64,000 bases of DNA from Actinophytocola sp036378875 (GCF_036378875.1 NZ_DASUVO010000162.1:50353-114352), one strand, 5' to 3'; positions 49,757-58,804 are shown, counted from the stretch's first letter. Numbers and translations: made by a program. Notes: generated from the sequence alone by a model not told the origin.

Positions 49757-50288
49757 CTAGTGCTTCGACCGACCATGTCCGCCGGCTCGCTGAGACGCCG
49801 GTAGGCCGCCCGCCGCGAAAGACGCTTTCACCACACTGGCACTGGGAAAGGCGCGCTGGGCACGCCCAACCCAGATCCACCGATGATCATGCTGCCCGCG
49901 CGCGGTTCTGCGGACCGGCGGGCCAAGCCCGCTTCGCGGGCGGTTTCCGCACGATGAAGGACGCCCAGTGCTGCGAACGGCCTCCCACCGGCGATGTCCC
50001 GAACGCGTCTTTCGGGACCCAGCGGATGCGCGCTGGGCGCGCAGCGCCCGACCCCCGCGAAGTGTCTGACCAGGCCCACAACTCTCTCGCAAGGTTCGAC
50101 ATTCCGACAAGATCATCGATGTACCCAGGCCCAACGCTACGAACGCGCCGTTCACCACGCCGGGAGGGTGGTGAACGCGCCTTTCACAGCGCGCGCGGCG
50201 AGGGCCTGGCGAACCTTCGCGTTTCCAGCACCGGCGGCGGTGGAGCGGGTCGGGTTGGCCTGCGGGGGCGGCGGGACGTCCGGCCAGG
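49757..50288. repeat. Gene-free region rich in short palindromic repeats
   Basis: No supported gene is seen in these ~530 bp. They contain several related hairpins with cores such as GAAAGACGCTTTC (about 49817-49830), CCCGAA...TTTCGGG (about 50003-50020), GCCCGCTTCGCGGGC (about 49928-49942) and GTTCACCAC...GTGGTGAAC (about 50150-50180), the last two joined to GAACGCGCC boxes. Similar GTGAACGCGCCTTTCAC-like elements are scattered between genes in Pseudonocardiales genomes as I recall them. They may be REP-like repeats or terminator arrays. Confidence 0.6.
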
Positions 50289-52154
50289 TCAGGCCGCTGC
50301 CGGCTGGTTGGCGAACTGTGTGCGGTACAGGTCCGCGTAGCGGCCGCCCGCTGACAGCAGGGTGTCGTGGTCGCCGCGTTCAACGATTCGGCCCGCCTCC
50401 ACCACGAGGATCTGGTTCGCCGCGCGGATGGTCGACAGGCGGTGTGCGATGACGATCGCCGTGCGGCCCGTCAGCGCGTCCGCGAGTGCCTCCTGCACGG
50501 CCACCTCCGACTCGGAGTCCAGGTGTGCGGTCGCCTCGTCGAGGATCACCACCCGGGGTTGGGCCAGCAGCAGTCGAGCGATGGTCAGCCGTTGCCGTTC
50601 CCCGCCCGACAGACGGTAACCGCGCTCCCCCACCACGGTGTCCAAACCGTCCGGCAGCGCATTGACCAGATCCGCCAGCCGCGCGCGGGTCACCGCCTCC
50701 CACAGTTCGTCCTCGGTCGCGGTCGGCCTGGGGTACAACAGGTTCGCGCGGATCGTGTCGTGGAAAAGGTGGCCGTCCTGGGTCACCACGCCCACAGTTT
50801 CCCGCAGCGAGTCGAAGGACAGGTCCCTGACGTCCACATCGGACAGTCGAACCTCACCACTGTCCACATCGTACAAGCGGGGTAACAGGGACGCGATCGT
50901 CGACTTGCCCGCACCGGACGAGCCGACCAGCGCGACCATCTCCCCCGGCTCGGCGCGGAAGCTCACCCCGTGCAGCACCTCCTCGCCGCCGCGCTTGTCG
51001 AGGACCGCCACCTCCTCCAGCGAGGCCAGCGACACCTGGTCCGGCGCCGGGTAGGCGAAGCGCACGTCGTCGAACTCGACCGACACGCCACCCTCGGGCA
51101 CCGCACGCGGGGACGGCTTCTCCTTGATCATCGGGGGCAGGTCCAGCACCTCGAAGACCCGCTCGAACGACACCAGCGCGGTCATCACGTCCACCCGCAC
51201 GTTCGCGAGCGCGGTCAGCGGCGTGTACAGCCTGGTCAGCAGCAACGCCAGCGCCACCACCGTGCCCGGCGCCAGCGCGCCCGTGATCGCCAGGTACCCG
51301 CCGAGCCCGTACACCAGCGACAGCGCCAGCGCCGACACGAGCGTCAGGCTCGTCATGAACCACCGCGTGAGCATGGCCGACTTCACGCCGATGTCCCGCA
51401 CGCGCGCCGCCCGGCTGGAGAACTCCTCCAGCTCCGCTGGCGGATGCCCGAACAGCTTCACGAGCGTCGCGCCCGGCGCCGAGAACCGCTCGGTCATCTG
51501 GGTGGTCATCGACGCGGAGAGGCCAGCCGCCTCGCGCTGCAGGTCGGCCATCTTCCGGCCCATCCGGCGCGCCGGCAGCACGAAGATCGGTAACAGCACG
51601 AGCGCCAGCGCGGTCACCTGCCACGACAGCGTCATCATCACGGCGACCGACAGGACCAGCTGGATCACGTTCGTCACCAGGCCGGCGAGCGTCGAGGTGA
51701 ACGCACGCTGCGCCCCGATCACGTCGTTGTTGAGCCGCGACACCAGCGCGCCGGTGCGGGTCCGCGTGAAGAACGCGACCGGCATCCGCTGCACGTGGCC
51801 GAACACCGCACGCCGCAGGTCGTAGATCAGCCCCTCACCGATACGCGCCGACTGCCACCGCTCCACCAGCCCCAGGCCCGCGTCCACGATCGCCACCCCG
51901 GCGATCGCCACGGCCAGCAGCACCACCGTCGACACCGCGCCGCCGCCGACGATCGCGTCCACGACCCGGCCGGCCAGCAGCGGCGTCGACACGGCCAGTA
52001 CCGCCGACACCATCGTCAGTGCCAGGAACACCGCGAGCTTGCCCCGGTGCGGCCCGGCGAACGAGTACACCCGCCGGATCGTGCCCTTCCGCAGGCCCTT
52101 CGGCGTGTCCTGCGCACTCATCGCGCCACGCATCAACATCCAGGCGTTGTCCAC
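50289..52154 (-). CDS. ABC exporter, fused permease and ATPase
   Basis: The 621-residue half-transporter has six membrane helices (about 40-330) and a C-terminal ATPase: Walker A GSSGAGKST, Q-loop GVVTQDGHLF, signature LSGGERQRLTIA, Walker B VVILDEATAHLD and switch His in IVIAHRLS. It belongs to the MsbA/MDR-like type IV exporters and probably works as a homodimer, since no partner gene is adjacent. The GTG at 52154 (VDNAWMLMRG) has GGAGGG six nt upstream, better than GTG 52160. Substrate unknown. Confidence 0.9.
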   Translation of the reverse strand: MDNAWMLMRGAMSAQDTPKGLRKGTIRRVYSFAGPHRGKLAVFLALTMVSAVLAVSTPLLAGRVVDAIVGGGAVSTVVLLAVAIAGVAIVDAGLGLVERWQSARIGEGLIYDLRRAVFGHVQRMPVAFFTRTRTGALVSRLNNDVIGAQRAFTSTLAGLVTNVIQLVLSVAVMMTLSWQVTALALVLLPIFVLPARRMGRKMADLQREAAGLSASMTTQMTERFSAPGATLVKLFGHPPAELEEFSSRAARVRDIGVKSAMLTRWFMTSLTLVSALALSLVYGLGGYLAITGALAPGTVVALALLLTRLYTPLTALANVRVDVMTALVSFERVFEVLDLPPMIKEKPSPRAVPEGGVSVEFDDVRFAYPAPDQVSLASLEEVAVLDKRGGEEVLHGVSFRAEPGEMVALVGSSGAGKSTIASLLPRLYDVDSGEVRLSDVDVRDLSFDSLRETVGVVTQDGHLFHDTIRANLLYPRPTATEDELWEAVTRARLADLVNALPDGLDTVVGERGYRLSGGERQRLTIARLLLAQPRVVILDEATAHLDSESEVAVQEALADALTGRTAIVIAHRLSTIRAANQILVVEAGRIVERGDHDTLLSAGGRYADLYRTQFANQPAAA

Positions 52155-52389
52155 ATCCACCCCTCCATCTACCTGACCAGGAACAACGCGCACGCCCCGC
52201 CCGGCCTTCCCGGTTAACCGGAGAGCGAACAGCGTCGAACTGGTCGCTCCACTCTTCCTCCGCTCAAGCCGCCGTCTTCCCTCCTGCGCGCGGAGACCCC
52301 GGGCTCGTTCCTCGCAGGGGCCTCCGTGCTCGTCAGTCCAGACGGCGGCCGCTCCGCCGCTCCGCTCCTAGGCCAGATAGCCTGCCGAC

Positions 52390-53715
52390 GTGGAGCCGAC
52401 CCCACGCCGAGCCTGGCGCCTTGACCTGCTCTTCTACGGCGTCAGCCTCGTCTTCGCCGCAGGGAACGCGATCTTCTCCGAGTTCTACGGCTACCGCGTG
52501 TGGGGCAACTTCGCCACGGCCGGCTACCTGGTCGCGCTCGTGCTCACGGTGCTGCAGGCAGTGTCCACCACACGACCGACAATTTCGCGATGGTTGCCGG
52601 TCGGGGTCGCCGGGCTGCTCGCCGGTGTCGTGCCGCTGCTGGTCCTGGTGTTCGTGCGTGACCCACGCTTCGTGTGGGGCAACTGGCCGTGGTCGTTCCC
52701 GTCCCAGCCCGAGGTCTGGGTGGTCGAACGGTCGGCGCGGCTACTGCTCGAAAATGGCACGCCGTACCCGGACCTCGGTCTGCTCGGCCGGCCGCCGCAC
52801 CCGGACGACTACACGCCGTACGGCCCGTCGATGACCGTGTTCGGCCTGCCCCGCGCTCTGTTCGGCGACGGGCCGTTCACCGACGCGCGGATCGCGTTCG
52901 CGGTCGCCACCGTGCTGATCATCGCGCTGGCGCTGAAGGTCGCGGGCTGGCCGAAGGTGCCCGTGCTCGCCGCGCAGCTCGCCGCGGTCAGCCCGCTCAC
53001 GCTGCTCACGATCGTGGTGGCCGGCGACGACATCCCGGTGATCGCGCTCACAATGCTCGCCGCCGCACTGGCTTTTCGGGTGGGTCCGGCAACCTCGGGG
53101 GTGGCTGTCGGCGTAGTGATAACCATGAAGCTCACCGCGCTGCCGGCACTCGCCGTGGTCGCGGTCGCACTGATCGCCACGCGGGGGTGGCGGGCGTTGT
53201 TGATCTTCTTTGGTACAGTGATCATCACGAGCGCGTTGTTGGTGCTACCGGTGCTGCTGGTGGATCCCCCGGCGTTCGTCGAGCACGTGATCCTGTATCC
53301 GGCCGGGCTCGGCGAAGCCGGCTCCCCGGCGGCGAGTCCGCTGCCGGGGCACCTCATCGCGCAACTAGGTCCGGTCGGGCACGCGGCGTCGCTCGCACTG
53401 CTCGCGGCGGCCGCCTGCGCGATCATCGCCTGGTTGGTGGTCCGCCCCCCTCGCGACCCCGCGGACGTCATGCTGCGCCTCGCGACCGGGTTGGGGGCGG
53501 CCATCATCCTCGCGCCGGCCACCCGCTGGGGTTACCTCGTGTACCCACTGGCGATGACCGGCGCCATGCTTGTTTTCTCCGCGACTCCACCAAAGGCGGA
53601 GCGGAAGGAGGGGACCAGGACAGCCGCGGGTCCGACCGACGGTGATCACGACGTCACCCACGACGACGTCAACCGTCCGATCGCGAGCCCCGACACCCGC
53701 GGCATCCAAGCATGA
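52390..53715 (+). CDS. GT87-like (DUF2029) membrane glycosyltransferase
   Basis: The 441-residue protein has about ten membrane helices and a first periplasmic loop with GTPYPDLGLL and DDYTPYGPSM, a placement typical of GT-C enzymes of the GT87/DUF2029 type (polyprenyl-phosphate mannose-dependent mannosyltransferases). The C-terminus is a charged cytosolic tail. It may elongate lipoglycans or glycolipids. The catalytic Asp pair cannot be assigned with certainty. The gene starts with GTG, 235 nt from the divergent ABC exporter. Confidence 0.72.
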   Translation: MEPTPRRAWRLDLLFYGVSLVFAAGNAIFSEFYGYRVWGNFATAGYLVALVLTVLQAVSTTRPTISRWLPVGVAGLLAGVVPLLVLVFVRDPRFVWGNWPWSFPSQPEVWVVERSARLLLENGTPYPDLGLLGRPPHPDDYTPYGPSMTVFGLPRALFGDGPFTDARIAFAVATVLIIALALKVAGWPKVPVLAAQLAAVSPLTLLTIVVAGDDIPVIALTMLAAALAFRVGPATSGVAVGVVITMKLTALPALAVVAVALIATRGWRALLIFFGTVIITSALLVLPVLLVDPPAFVEHVILYPAGLGEAGSPAASPLPGHLIAQLGPVGHAASLALLAAAACAIIAWLVVRPPRDPADVMLRLATGLGAAIILAPATRWGYLVYPLAMTGAMLVFSATPPKAERKEGTRTAAGPTDGDHDVTHDDVNRPIASPDTRGIQA

Positions 53716-53721
53716 ACCCGG

Positions 53722-53931
53722 TTACTTCTTCTTCGTTCGCGTTGCGCCACCTCGACCGCGCAACGTCACCCCGGATTCCGACAGCACGCGGTGCACGAAA
53801 CCGTACGACCGCCCTGTCGACTCGGCCAGGGCTCGAATGCTGGCGCCCTTCTCGTACTTCTTCTTCAGATCAGCCGCCAGCTTGTCGCGGGTACTGCCGG
53901 TGATCCGCGCGCCCTTCTTCAAATCAGCCAC
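53722..53931 (-). CDS. Small conserved helix-turn-helix protein
   Basis: The 69-residue basic protein reads GSTRDKLAADLKKKYEKGASIRALAESTGRSYGFVHRVL (given in part), with a helix-turn-helix at ~30-52, and ends in GRGGATRTKKK. This compact protein is strongly conserved across actinomycetes. It looks like a DNA-binding protein with a Lys-rich tail, but its role is unknown to me. It is convergent with the GT87 gene. Confidence 0.85.
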   Translation of the reverse strand: MADLKKGARITGSTRDKLAADLKKKYEKGASIRALAESTGRSYGFVHRVLSESGVTLRGRGGATRTKKK

Positions 53932-54094
53932 GTCGTCCGCCTTCCGTAGCGTGTCACGGAGGTTTATCTAGAACACCTGCCGTTGGCAATGATCGAACAC
54001 GATCGCACGGAATGCCAGGCGAGATCGAAAATACCTATGAAATCGCCCACGCCTCACCGGGACGGAGGAACGATGAGGCCGGGCCCTAGCAGGC

Positions 54095-55723
54095 TCAGGC
54101 CAGCTGGACAAGTTCCAGATAGTCCGCTGACCAGTGATCTTCGGTACCGTCTGGCAGGAGGATCACCCGCTCGGGCTCCAACGCCTCCACGGCACCGGGA
54201 TCGTGCGTCACGAGCACCACAGCCCCCGTATATCCCCGCAACGCGTCGAGAACCCGTTCGCGGGACGCCGGATCGAGGTTGTTGGTCGGCTCGTCGAGCA
54301 GGAGCACGTTGGCCGCGCTGGACACCAGCCCGGCCAGCGCGAGCCTCGTCTTCTCGCCACCGGACAGCGTGCCTGCCGGCTGCTCGAGCTGTTCGCCCGT
54401 GAAGAGGAACGTGCCGAGGAGCGACCGAAGTTGCTGCTCCGGTGTGTCCGGAGCGGCGTGGCGGACGTTGTCCCACACCGACGCCTGATGGTCGAGCGTC
54501 TCGTGTTCCTGGGCGTAGTAACCGATCCGGAGGCCGTGACCAGGCACGACCTCGCCCGCGTCGCCTTCCTCACGGCCGCCGAGCAACCGCAGCAAAGTGG
54601 TCTTACCTGCGCCGTTCAGGCCGAGGACGACCACCCGTGAGCCGCGGTCGATCGCCAGGTCGACGCCGCTGAACACCTCCAGCGAACCGTACGACTTGGA
54701 CAGTCCTTCCGCGGTGAGCGGCGTCTTGCCACACGGTGCCGGGTCGGGGAAGCGGATCCGCGCGACCTTGTCGGCCTGACGGACCTCCTCCAGTCCGGAC
54801 ATCAGCTTCTCGGCGCGCCGTGCCATGTTCTGTGCGGCAACGGCCTTCGTTGCCTTCGCCCGCATCTTGTCGGCCTGCGCCTGCAACGCGGAGGCCTTCT
54901 TCTCGGCGTTGGCGCGCTCGCGGCGGCGGCGCTTCTCGTCGGCGGCACGCGCGTCGAGATAGCGCTGCCAGGTCATGTTGTAGACGTCGACCACACCGCG
55001 GGTGGCATCGAGGAACCACACCTTGTTGACCACGTCGGCGAGCAGCTCGACGTCGTGGCTGATCACGACGAGCCCGCCGTTGTGCCCCTTGAGGAAGCCA
55101 CGCAGCCAGGTGATCGAGTCGGCGTCGAGGTGGTTGGTCGGCTCGTCGAGCAACAACGTGGTGCCCGAACCGCCACCCACGCCGGCCTCGGACGCGGCGA
55201 ACAGGATGCGGGCCAGCTCGACACGGCGGCGCTGGCCGCCGGAGAGAGTGCCGACCTGCTGGGCGAGGACACGGTCGGGCAGGCCGAGGTTCGCGCAGAT
55301 CCGCGCGGCCTCGCTCTCCGCCGCGTACCCGCCGAGCGCGGCGAACCGCTCCTCGAGCCGGCCGTAGCGGCGGACCTCCCGGTCGCGCTGGCTGTCGTCG
55401 ACGAGTTCGGACATGGCCGACTGCGCCTTCTCCATCTCGCGCAGCAGCTCGTCGAGGCCGCGGGCGGACAGGACGCGGTCCTTGGCGGTGACGGACAGGT
55501 TGCCCTCGCGGGGGTCCTGCGGCAGGTAGCCGACGTCACCCTTGCGCAGCAGGTGACCCGCGTAGGGCTCGCCCTCGCCGGCCAGGACGCGAAGGGACGT
55601 GGTCTTGCCGGCGCCGTTGCGTCCGACGAGCCCGATGCGGTCACCGGGCTGGACACGCAGCGTCGCGTCAGAGAGCAGGATTCGGGTACCGGCACGCAGT
55701 TCGAGGTCGGTGGCGGTGATCAT
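54095..55723 (-). CDS. ABC-F family ATPase
   Basis: The 542-residue protein has two ABC ATPase domains without membrane helices: Walker A GRNGAGKTT and GLNGAGKTT, signatures LSGGQRRRVELA and LSGGEKTRLALA, and Walker B in LLLDEPTNHLD and LLLDEPTNNLD. A Lys/Arg/Ala-rich coiled-coil linker (~240-310) separates them, the arm that reaches into the ribosome E/P site in ABC-F proteins. It probably aids translation (EttA/Uup-like); an antibiotic-resistance role cannot be excluded. Confidence 0.93.
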   Translation of the reverse strand: MITATDLELRAGTRILLSDATLRVQPGDRIGLVGRNGAGKTTSLRVLAGEGEPYAGHLLRKGDVGYLPQDPREGNLSVTAKDRVLSARGLDELLREMEKAQSAMSELVDDSQRDREVRRYGRLEERFAALGGYAAESEAARICANLGLPDRVLAQQVGTLSGGQRRRVELARILFAASEAGVGGGSGTTLLLDEPTNHLDADSITWLRGFLKGHNGGLVVISHDVELLADVVNKVWFLDATRGVVDVYNMTWQRYLDARAADEKRRRRERANAEKKASALQAQADKMRAKATKAVAAQNMARRAEKLMSGLEEVRQADKVARIRFPDPAPCGKTPLTAEGLSKSYGSLEVFSGVDLAIDRGSRVVVLGLNGAGKTTLLRLLGGREEGDAGEVVPGHGLRIGYYAQEHETLDHQASVWDNVRHAAPDTPEQQLRSLLGTFLFTGEQLEQPAGTLSGGEKTRLALAGLVSSAANVLLLDEPTNNLDPASRERVLDALRGYTGAVVLVTHDPGAVEALEPERVILLPDGTEDHWSADYLELVQLA

Positions 55724-55835
55724 TGAGAAAGACTCCGGATTACTGGTCGTGGGCAGGACTCATCCGCCCGCCGGTCGTGACCGGTGGGCTCGCCTGGCTC
55801 CTAGGCCGTACGGATCACCACGTGTCCGACTATAC

Positions 55836-55849
55836 GTTGCCCTGGCAAC
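55836..55849. promoter_or_regulatory. Palindrome in ABC-F/SDR divergent promoter
   Basis: GTTGCCCTGGCAAC is a 6-2-6 inverted repeat directly after TATAC, in the short region between the divergent ABC-F and SDR genes. The regulator is unknown. Confidence 0.4.
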
Positions 55850-55869
55850 AGGATTTAGAGTCAGGTCCC

Positions 55870-56634
55870 ATGACACCGGACTTCAAGGGCAGGACCGCGC
55901 TGGTCACGGGGGCAAGCCGAGGCATCGGGCACGCCATCGCCGCCGAGCTCGCCAGGGGCGGCGCCGCCGTCACCATCTCCTCGCGCAAGGCCGACCAGAT
56001 CGAGGCCGCGGCCGACGAGCTGCGCGCGCTCGTGCCGGGCGCCAGGGTGCTGGCCGTGCCGGCGAACACCGGCAGCGACGACGACCGCGCCGAGGTGGTG
56101 CGCCGCACGGTCGAGGAGTTCGGTTCGCTGGACGTGCTGATCAACAACACGGGCATCAACCCGACGTTCGGTTCGCTCGTGGACGCCGACCTCGGCGCGG
56201 TGCGCAAGCTGTTCGACGTGAACGTGGTTGGCGCGCTCGGCTACGTGCAGCTCGTGGTGAAGGCGTGGATGGCCGAGCACGGCGGCTCGATCGTGAACAT
56301 CGCGTCGGTGGCTGGCATCCGGTCGTCCGGGGTGATCTCCGCGTACGGCGCGAGCAAGGCGGCGCTGATCCGGCTCACCGAGGAGCTCGCGTGGCAGCTC
56401 GGCCCGGGCATCCGGGTCAACGCGGTCGCCCCGGCGGTCGTCAAGACGAAGTTCGCCGAGGCCCTGTACACGGCGGACGAGGAGGCGGCCGCGGCCCGCT
56501 ACCCGATGAAGCGGCTCGGCGAGCCGGAGGACGTGGCCCAGCTGGTCGCGTTCCTTGCCTCGGACCAGGCGTCGTGGATCACCGGCGAGACCGTGCGTGT
56601 CGACGGCGGGATGCTCGCGACCGGCTCACTGTAG
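55870..56634 (+). CDS. SDR-family oxidoreductase
   Basis: The 254-residue protein is a classical short-chain dehydrogenase: TGASRGIGHAIAAEL, VLINNTGINP (NNxG), SIVNIASVAG (Ser), YGASKAALIRL (Tyr/Lys) and WITGETVRVDGG. Ser in SSRKADQ after the second strand is a mild NADP sign. Substrate unknown. Its stop overlaps the convergent AsnC gene by 9 nt. Confidence 0.9.
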   Translation: MTPDFKGRTALVTGASRGIGHAIAAELARGGAAVTISSRKADQIEAAADELRALVPGARVLAVPANTGSDDDRAEVVRRTVEEFGSLDVLINNTGINPTFGSLVDADLGAVRKLFDVNVVGALGYVQLVVKAWMAEHGGSIVNIASVAGIRSSGVISAYGASKAALIRLTEELAWQLGPGIRVNAVAPAVVKTKFAEALYTADEEAAAARYPMKRLGEPEDVAQLVAFLASDQASWITGETVRVDGGMLATGSL

Positions 56635-57081
56635 GGCGCTCAGGACGTTGTTCACCTGGTGCCGGTAGATGATCGAGGTGCGGAAGCCCACGATCTCGCG
56701 GCGGCTGGTGAACCGGTCGATCAGGAACGCGTGCAGGTGGTCGATGTCCTGGGCGGCCACGTGCACGATGAAGTCGTCGCTGCCGGCCAGGGTGAAGACC
56801 GCGACCACCTCCGGCAGCGCGGCGACCGAGTTCTGGAACGCCTCGATGACGGGGCGGGACAGCGGGCGGATCTGCGCGGCCACCAGGGCCTGGACGCCGC
56901 GGTTGAGAGCCGTGGGGTCGATGTCCGCGTGGTAGCCGCGGATCACGCCCCGCTGGCGCAGCAGGCGGATGCGTTCCAGGCAGGTGGACGGCGCGATGCC
57001 GACCTTGCGGGCGATGTCCTGGTTGGGTTGGCGGGCGTCCAGCTGCAGTTCACGGATGATCGCCGAATCAACTTCGTCCAT
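56626..57081 (-). CDS. Lrp/AsnC-family regulator
   Basis: The 151-residue protein has an N-terminal helix-turn-helix (IIRELQLDARQPNQDIARKVGIAPSTCLERIRLLRQRGVI region) and a C-terminal RAM ligand domain with GSDDFIVHVAAQDIDHL. It probably binds a branched-chain or aromatic amino acid and controls the divergent amino-acid dehydrogenase; a matching operator lies at 57103-57119. Confidence 0.92.
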   Translation of the reverse strand: MDEVDSAIIRELQLDARQPNQDIARKVGIAPSTCLERIRLLRQRGVIRGYHADIDPTALNRGVQALVAAQIRPLSRPVIEAFQNSVAALPEVVAVFTLAGSDDFIVHVAAQDIDHLHAFLIDRFTSRREIVGFRTSIIYRHQVNNVLSALQ

Positions 57082-57102
57082 GGCGTCATTGTGCCGCTCG
57101 CC

Positions 57103-57119
57103 GCCGAATGATATTCGGC
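57103..57119. promoter_or_regulatory. AsnC-type operator between lrp-like and dehydrogenase genes
   Basis: GCCGAATGATATTCGGC is a perfect 7-3-7 inverted repeat 22 nt upstream of the AsnC start and ~75 nt upstream of the dehydrogenase start. Confidence 0.6.
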
Positions 57120-57193
57120 GAACCCATCGCTACCTCGCCTATCTGCCTAACGTTCTCGGTGTCGGTTGCTGGATCGTTCGGCGGGAGGTCCTG

Positions 57194-58201
57194 ATGGTCG
57201 AATCATGGGAGCACGAGGAAGTCGTCACGCGGTTGGGGCGCCGGTCCGGCGTGCCGATCACGGTGGCGGTGCACTCGCGGCGGCTCGGCCCGGCGGCGGG
57301 TGGGGTCCGGCTTCGCCACTACCCGACGTGGCAGGACGGGTTGACCGACGCGCTGCTGCTGTCGAAGGGGATGACCTACAAGAACGCGGTGGCGGGGCTG
57401 CCGTTCGGCGGCGGCAAGACGGTGATCGCGGCGCCGTCGACACTGACGCCGGCCCAGCGGACCGACGCGCTGGCGGACGCGGGTGAGCTGATCGCGTCGT
57501 TCGAGGGCTCGTACCTGTGCGGTCCGGACATCGGCACGACCTCCGACGACATGGTGTACCTGCGCTCGTTCACGCCGCACGCGTTCTGCCTGCCCGAGTC
57601 CCACGGCGGGACGGGGTCGTCGAGCGGCCCGACGGCCCGTGGCGTGCTGGCGGCGCTGCGGGCCGGGCTGTCGACGGTGTTCGGCTCGTCGTCGGTCGCC
57701 GGACGGCGGGTGGTCGTGGTCGGCATGGGCTCGGTGGGGTCGCTGTTGGCCAGGTCCTTGTCGGCGCAGGGTGCGTCGGTGGCGGTCGCGGACGTGGACC
57801 CGTCGCGGTGCGCGGGTTACGAGCAGGTGCCCGTGTCGTACGCGGTGGAGGCGGACGTGCTCGTGCCAGCCGCGGTCGGCGGGGTGATCGGGCCGGACGT
57901 GCGTGCGCCGCTGGTGGTGGGGCCGGCGAACAACCAGTTGGTGTCCGACGACGTAGCCGAGACCCTGTCCGCGGCCGGGGTGACGTGGATTCCGGACTTC
58001 GTCGCGAGCGGCGGCGGCGTGATCTACACGCTGTGCCGCGAGACGTCGGGCCTGGACCACGATGCCGCGCTGGCACGAGTCGCGGCCATCGAGGAGACCG
58101 TCCATTCAGTACTGAACGCCGCGGCCGCGAACGGCACGACGCCGTTGGCGGAAGCCATGACGCTGGCCGAGGACCGGCTGGCAGCACTCGCGCTCACGTG
58201 A
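57194..58201 (+). CDS. Glu/Leu/Phe/Val dehydrogenase family enzyme (likely valine/leucine type)
   Basis: The 335-residue protein has the family core: AAGGVRLRHYPTWQDGLTDALLLSKGMTYKNAVAGLPFGGGK (in part GMTYKNAVAGLPFGGGK, catalytic Lys), DIGTTSDDM and the NAD loop VVVGMGSVGSLLA. At ~335 residues it matches the short octameric Leu/Val/Phe dehydrogenases. It deaminates a branched-chain amino acid to its 2-oxo acid with NAD, feeding valine-derived carbon to routes such as IcmF. The ATG 57194 follows GGGAGG. It is under probable AsnC control. Confidence 0.9.
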   Translation: MVESWEHEEVVTRLGRRSGVPITVAVHSRRLGPAAGGVRLRHYPTWQDGLTDALLLSKGMTYKNAVAGLPFGGGKTVIAAPSTLTPAQRTDALADAGELIASFEGSYLCGPDIGTTSDDMVYLRSFTPHAFCLPESHGGTGSSSGPTARGVLAALRAGLSTVFGSSSVAGRRVVVVGMGSVGSLLARSLSAQGASVAVADVDPSRCAGYEQVPVSYAVEADVLVPAAVGGVIGPDVRAPLVVGPANNQLVSDDVAETLSAAGVTWIPDFVASGGGVIYTLCRETSGLDHDAALARVAAIEETVHSVLNAAAANGTTPLAEAMTLAEDRLAALALT

Positions 58202-58213
58202 GCGGATAAAAAT

Positions 58214-58260
58214 GTACGGTCGTCCGTATAGTTACAAACAAACTATACGGACGACCGTAC
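58214..58260. repeat. Long inverted repeat with two TACGG-N4-CCGTA sites (copy 2)
   Basis: Two perfect 19-bp arms (58214-58232 and 58242-58260) flank a 9-nt loop, starting 12 nt after the dehydrogenase stop. Each arm carries a TACGG-N4-CCGTA site, 31 bp apart as in copy 1 at 28961. AAAAA precedes and TTTT follows the repeat, so it could also be a two-way terminator for the convergent genes. Confidence 0.85.
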
Positions 58261-58261
58261 T

Positions 58262-58345
58262 TTTGGCGCACACAGTCGATCCGCCGCAGGGGCCGCCGGT
58301 GTGGACCACGGTCTACGGCGGCGTCAGGAGGCGGCGCTTTCGGGC
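58262..58345 (-). pseudogene. Possible eroded 3' end of an MBL-fold gene
   Basis: Next to repeat copy 2, the minus strand can be read as RLLTPP-stop-TVVHTGG, against RLLTLPPETVVHTGHG near the C-terminus of the MBL protein at 29028. At DNA level, 17 identical bases (CCGGTGTGGACCACGGT) are followed by a gapped match including GTCAGGAG. The match is short, but repeat plus gene end occur in the same order and orientation at both sites. Confidence 0.45.
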
Positions 58346-58354
58346 GGCTCGCTG

Positions 58355-58804
58355 TCAGCGGTGCCAGTCACCGCGGTCGCCGCCACGAAAGTCGCCACGA
58401 AAGTCGCGGGGGAAGTCGTTGCCGGGGCCGCGCTGGTCCTGCCACGCGGGCCCGAAGCGGTGCCGGTCGTTGGCGGCGCCGATGGCGTAGCCGGCCACGC
58501 CGCCCCCGACGAGGAGCACGGCGGCCACGACGGCGGCGATCCAGGTCTTGGTCATGTGCGGCGGGCGCTTCGGCGCGGGGGCCGCTGGTGGGGTGGGCGG
58601 TGGCGGCGGTGGTGCCTCCGCGCCTGACTGTGCTTGCTCGTCGCCGGTTGCGGCGCCTTCCGGCGTGCCGGGCTGCCCGCCCTGCGGCGGGGCGTTCTCG
58701 GGGAGTTCGGCCGTCGGCTGTGGTCGGGGCAGCTCATCCGTCGGCTGGGCCGGCGGTGGCCCCGCTGCCGGCGGTTGGTCGCTTGCGTCTGGTTTGTCTG
58801 CCAT
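58355..58804 (-). CDS. Proline-rich single-pass membrane protein
   Basis: The 149-residue protein has a Pro/Ala/Gln-rich cytosolic N-terminus (~85 residues), one membrane helix (about 90-110: TWIAAVVAAVLLVGGGVAGYAIG) and a short outer tail with repeated RGD/FRG pieces (DFPRDFRGDFRGGDRGDWHR at the end, quoted whole as 20 residues). No domain is known. Such proteins are common next to envelope genes in actinomycetes. Confidence 0.72.
   Translation of the reverse strand: MADKPDASDQPPAAGPPPAQPTDELPRPQPTAELPENAPPQGGQPGTPEGAATGDEQAQSGAEAPPPPPPTPPAAPAPKRPPHMTKTWIAAVVAAVLLVGGGVAGYAIGAANDRHRFGPAWQDQRGPGNDFPRDFRGDFRGGDRGDWHR

Noticed and set aside
52155..52389. A gene in the gap between the ABC exporter and the GT87 protein
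   Set aside because: Short frames only, no plausible start or conserved motif; best regarded as divergent promoter region.
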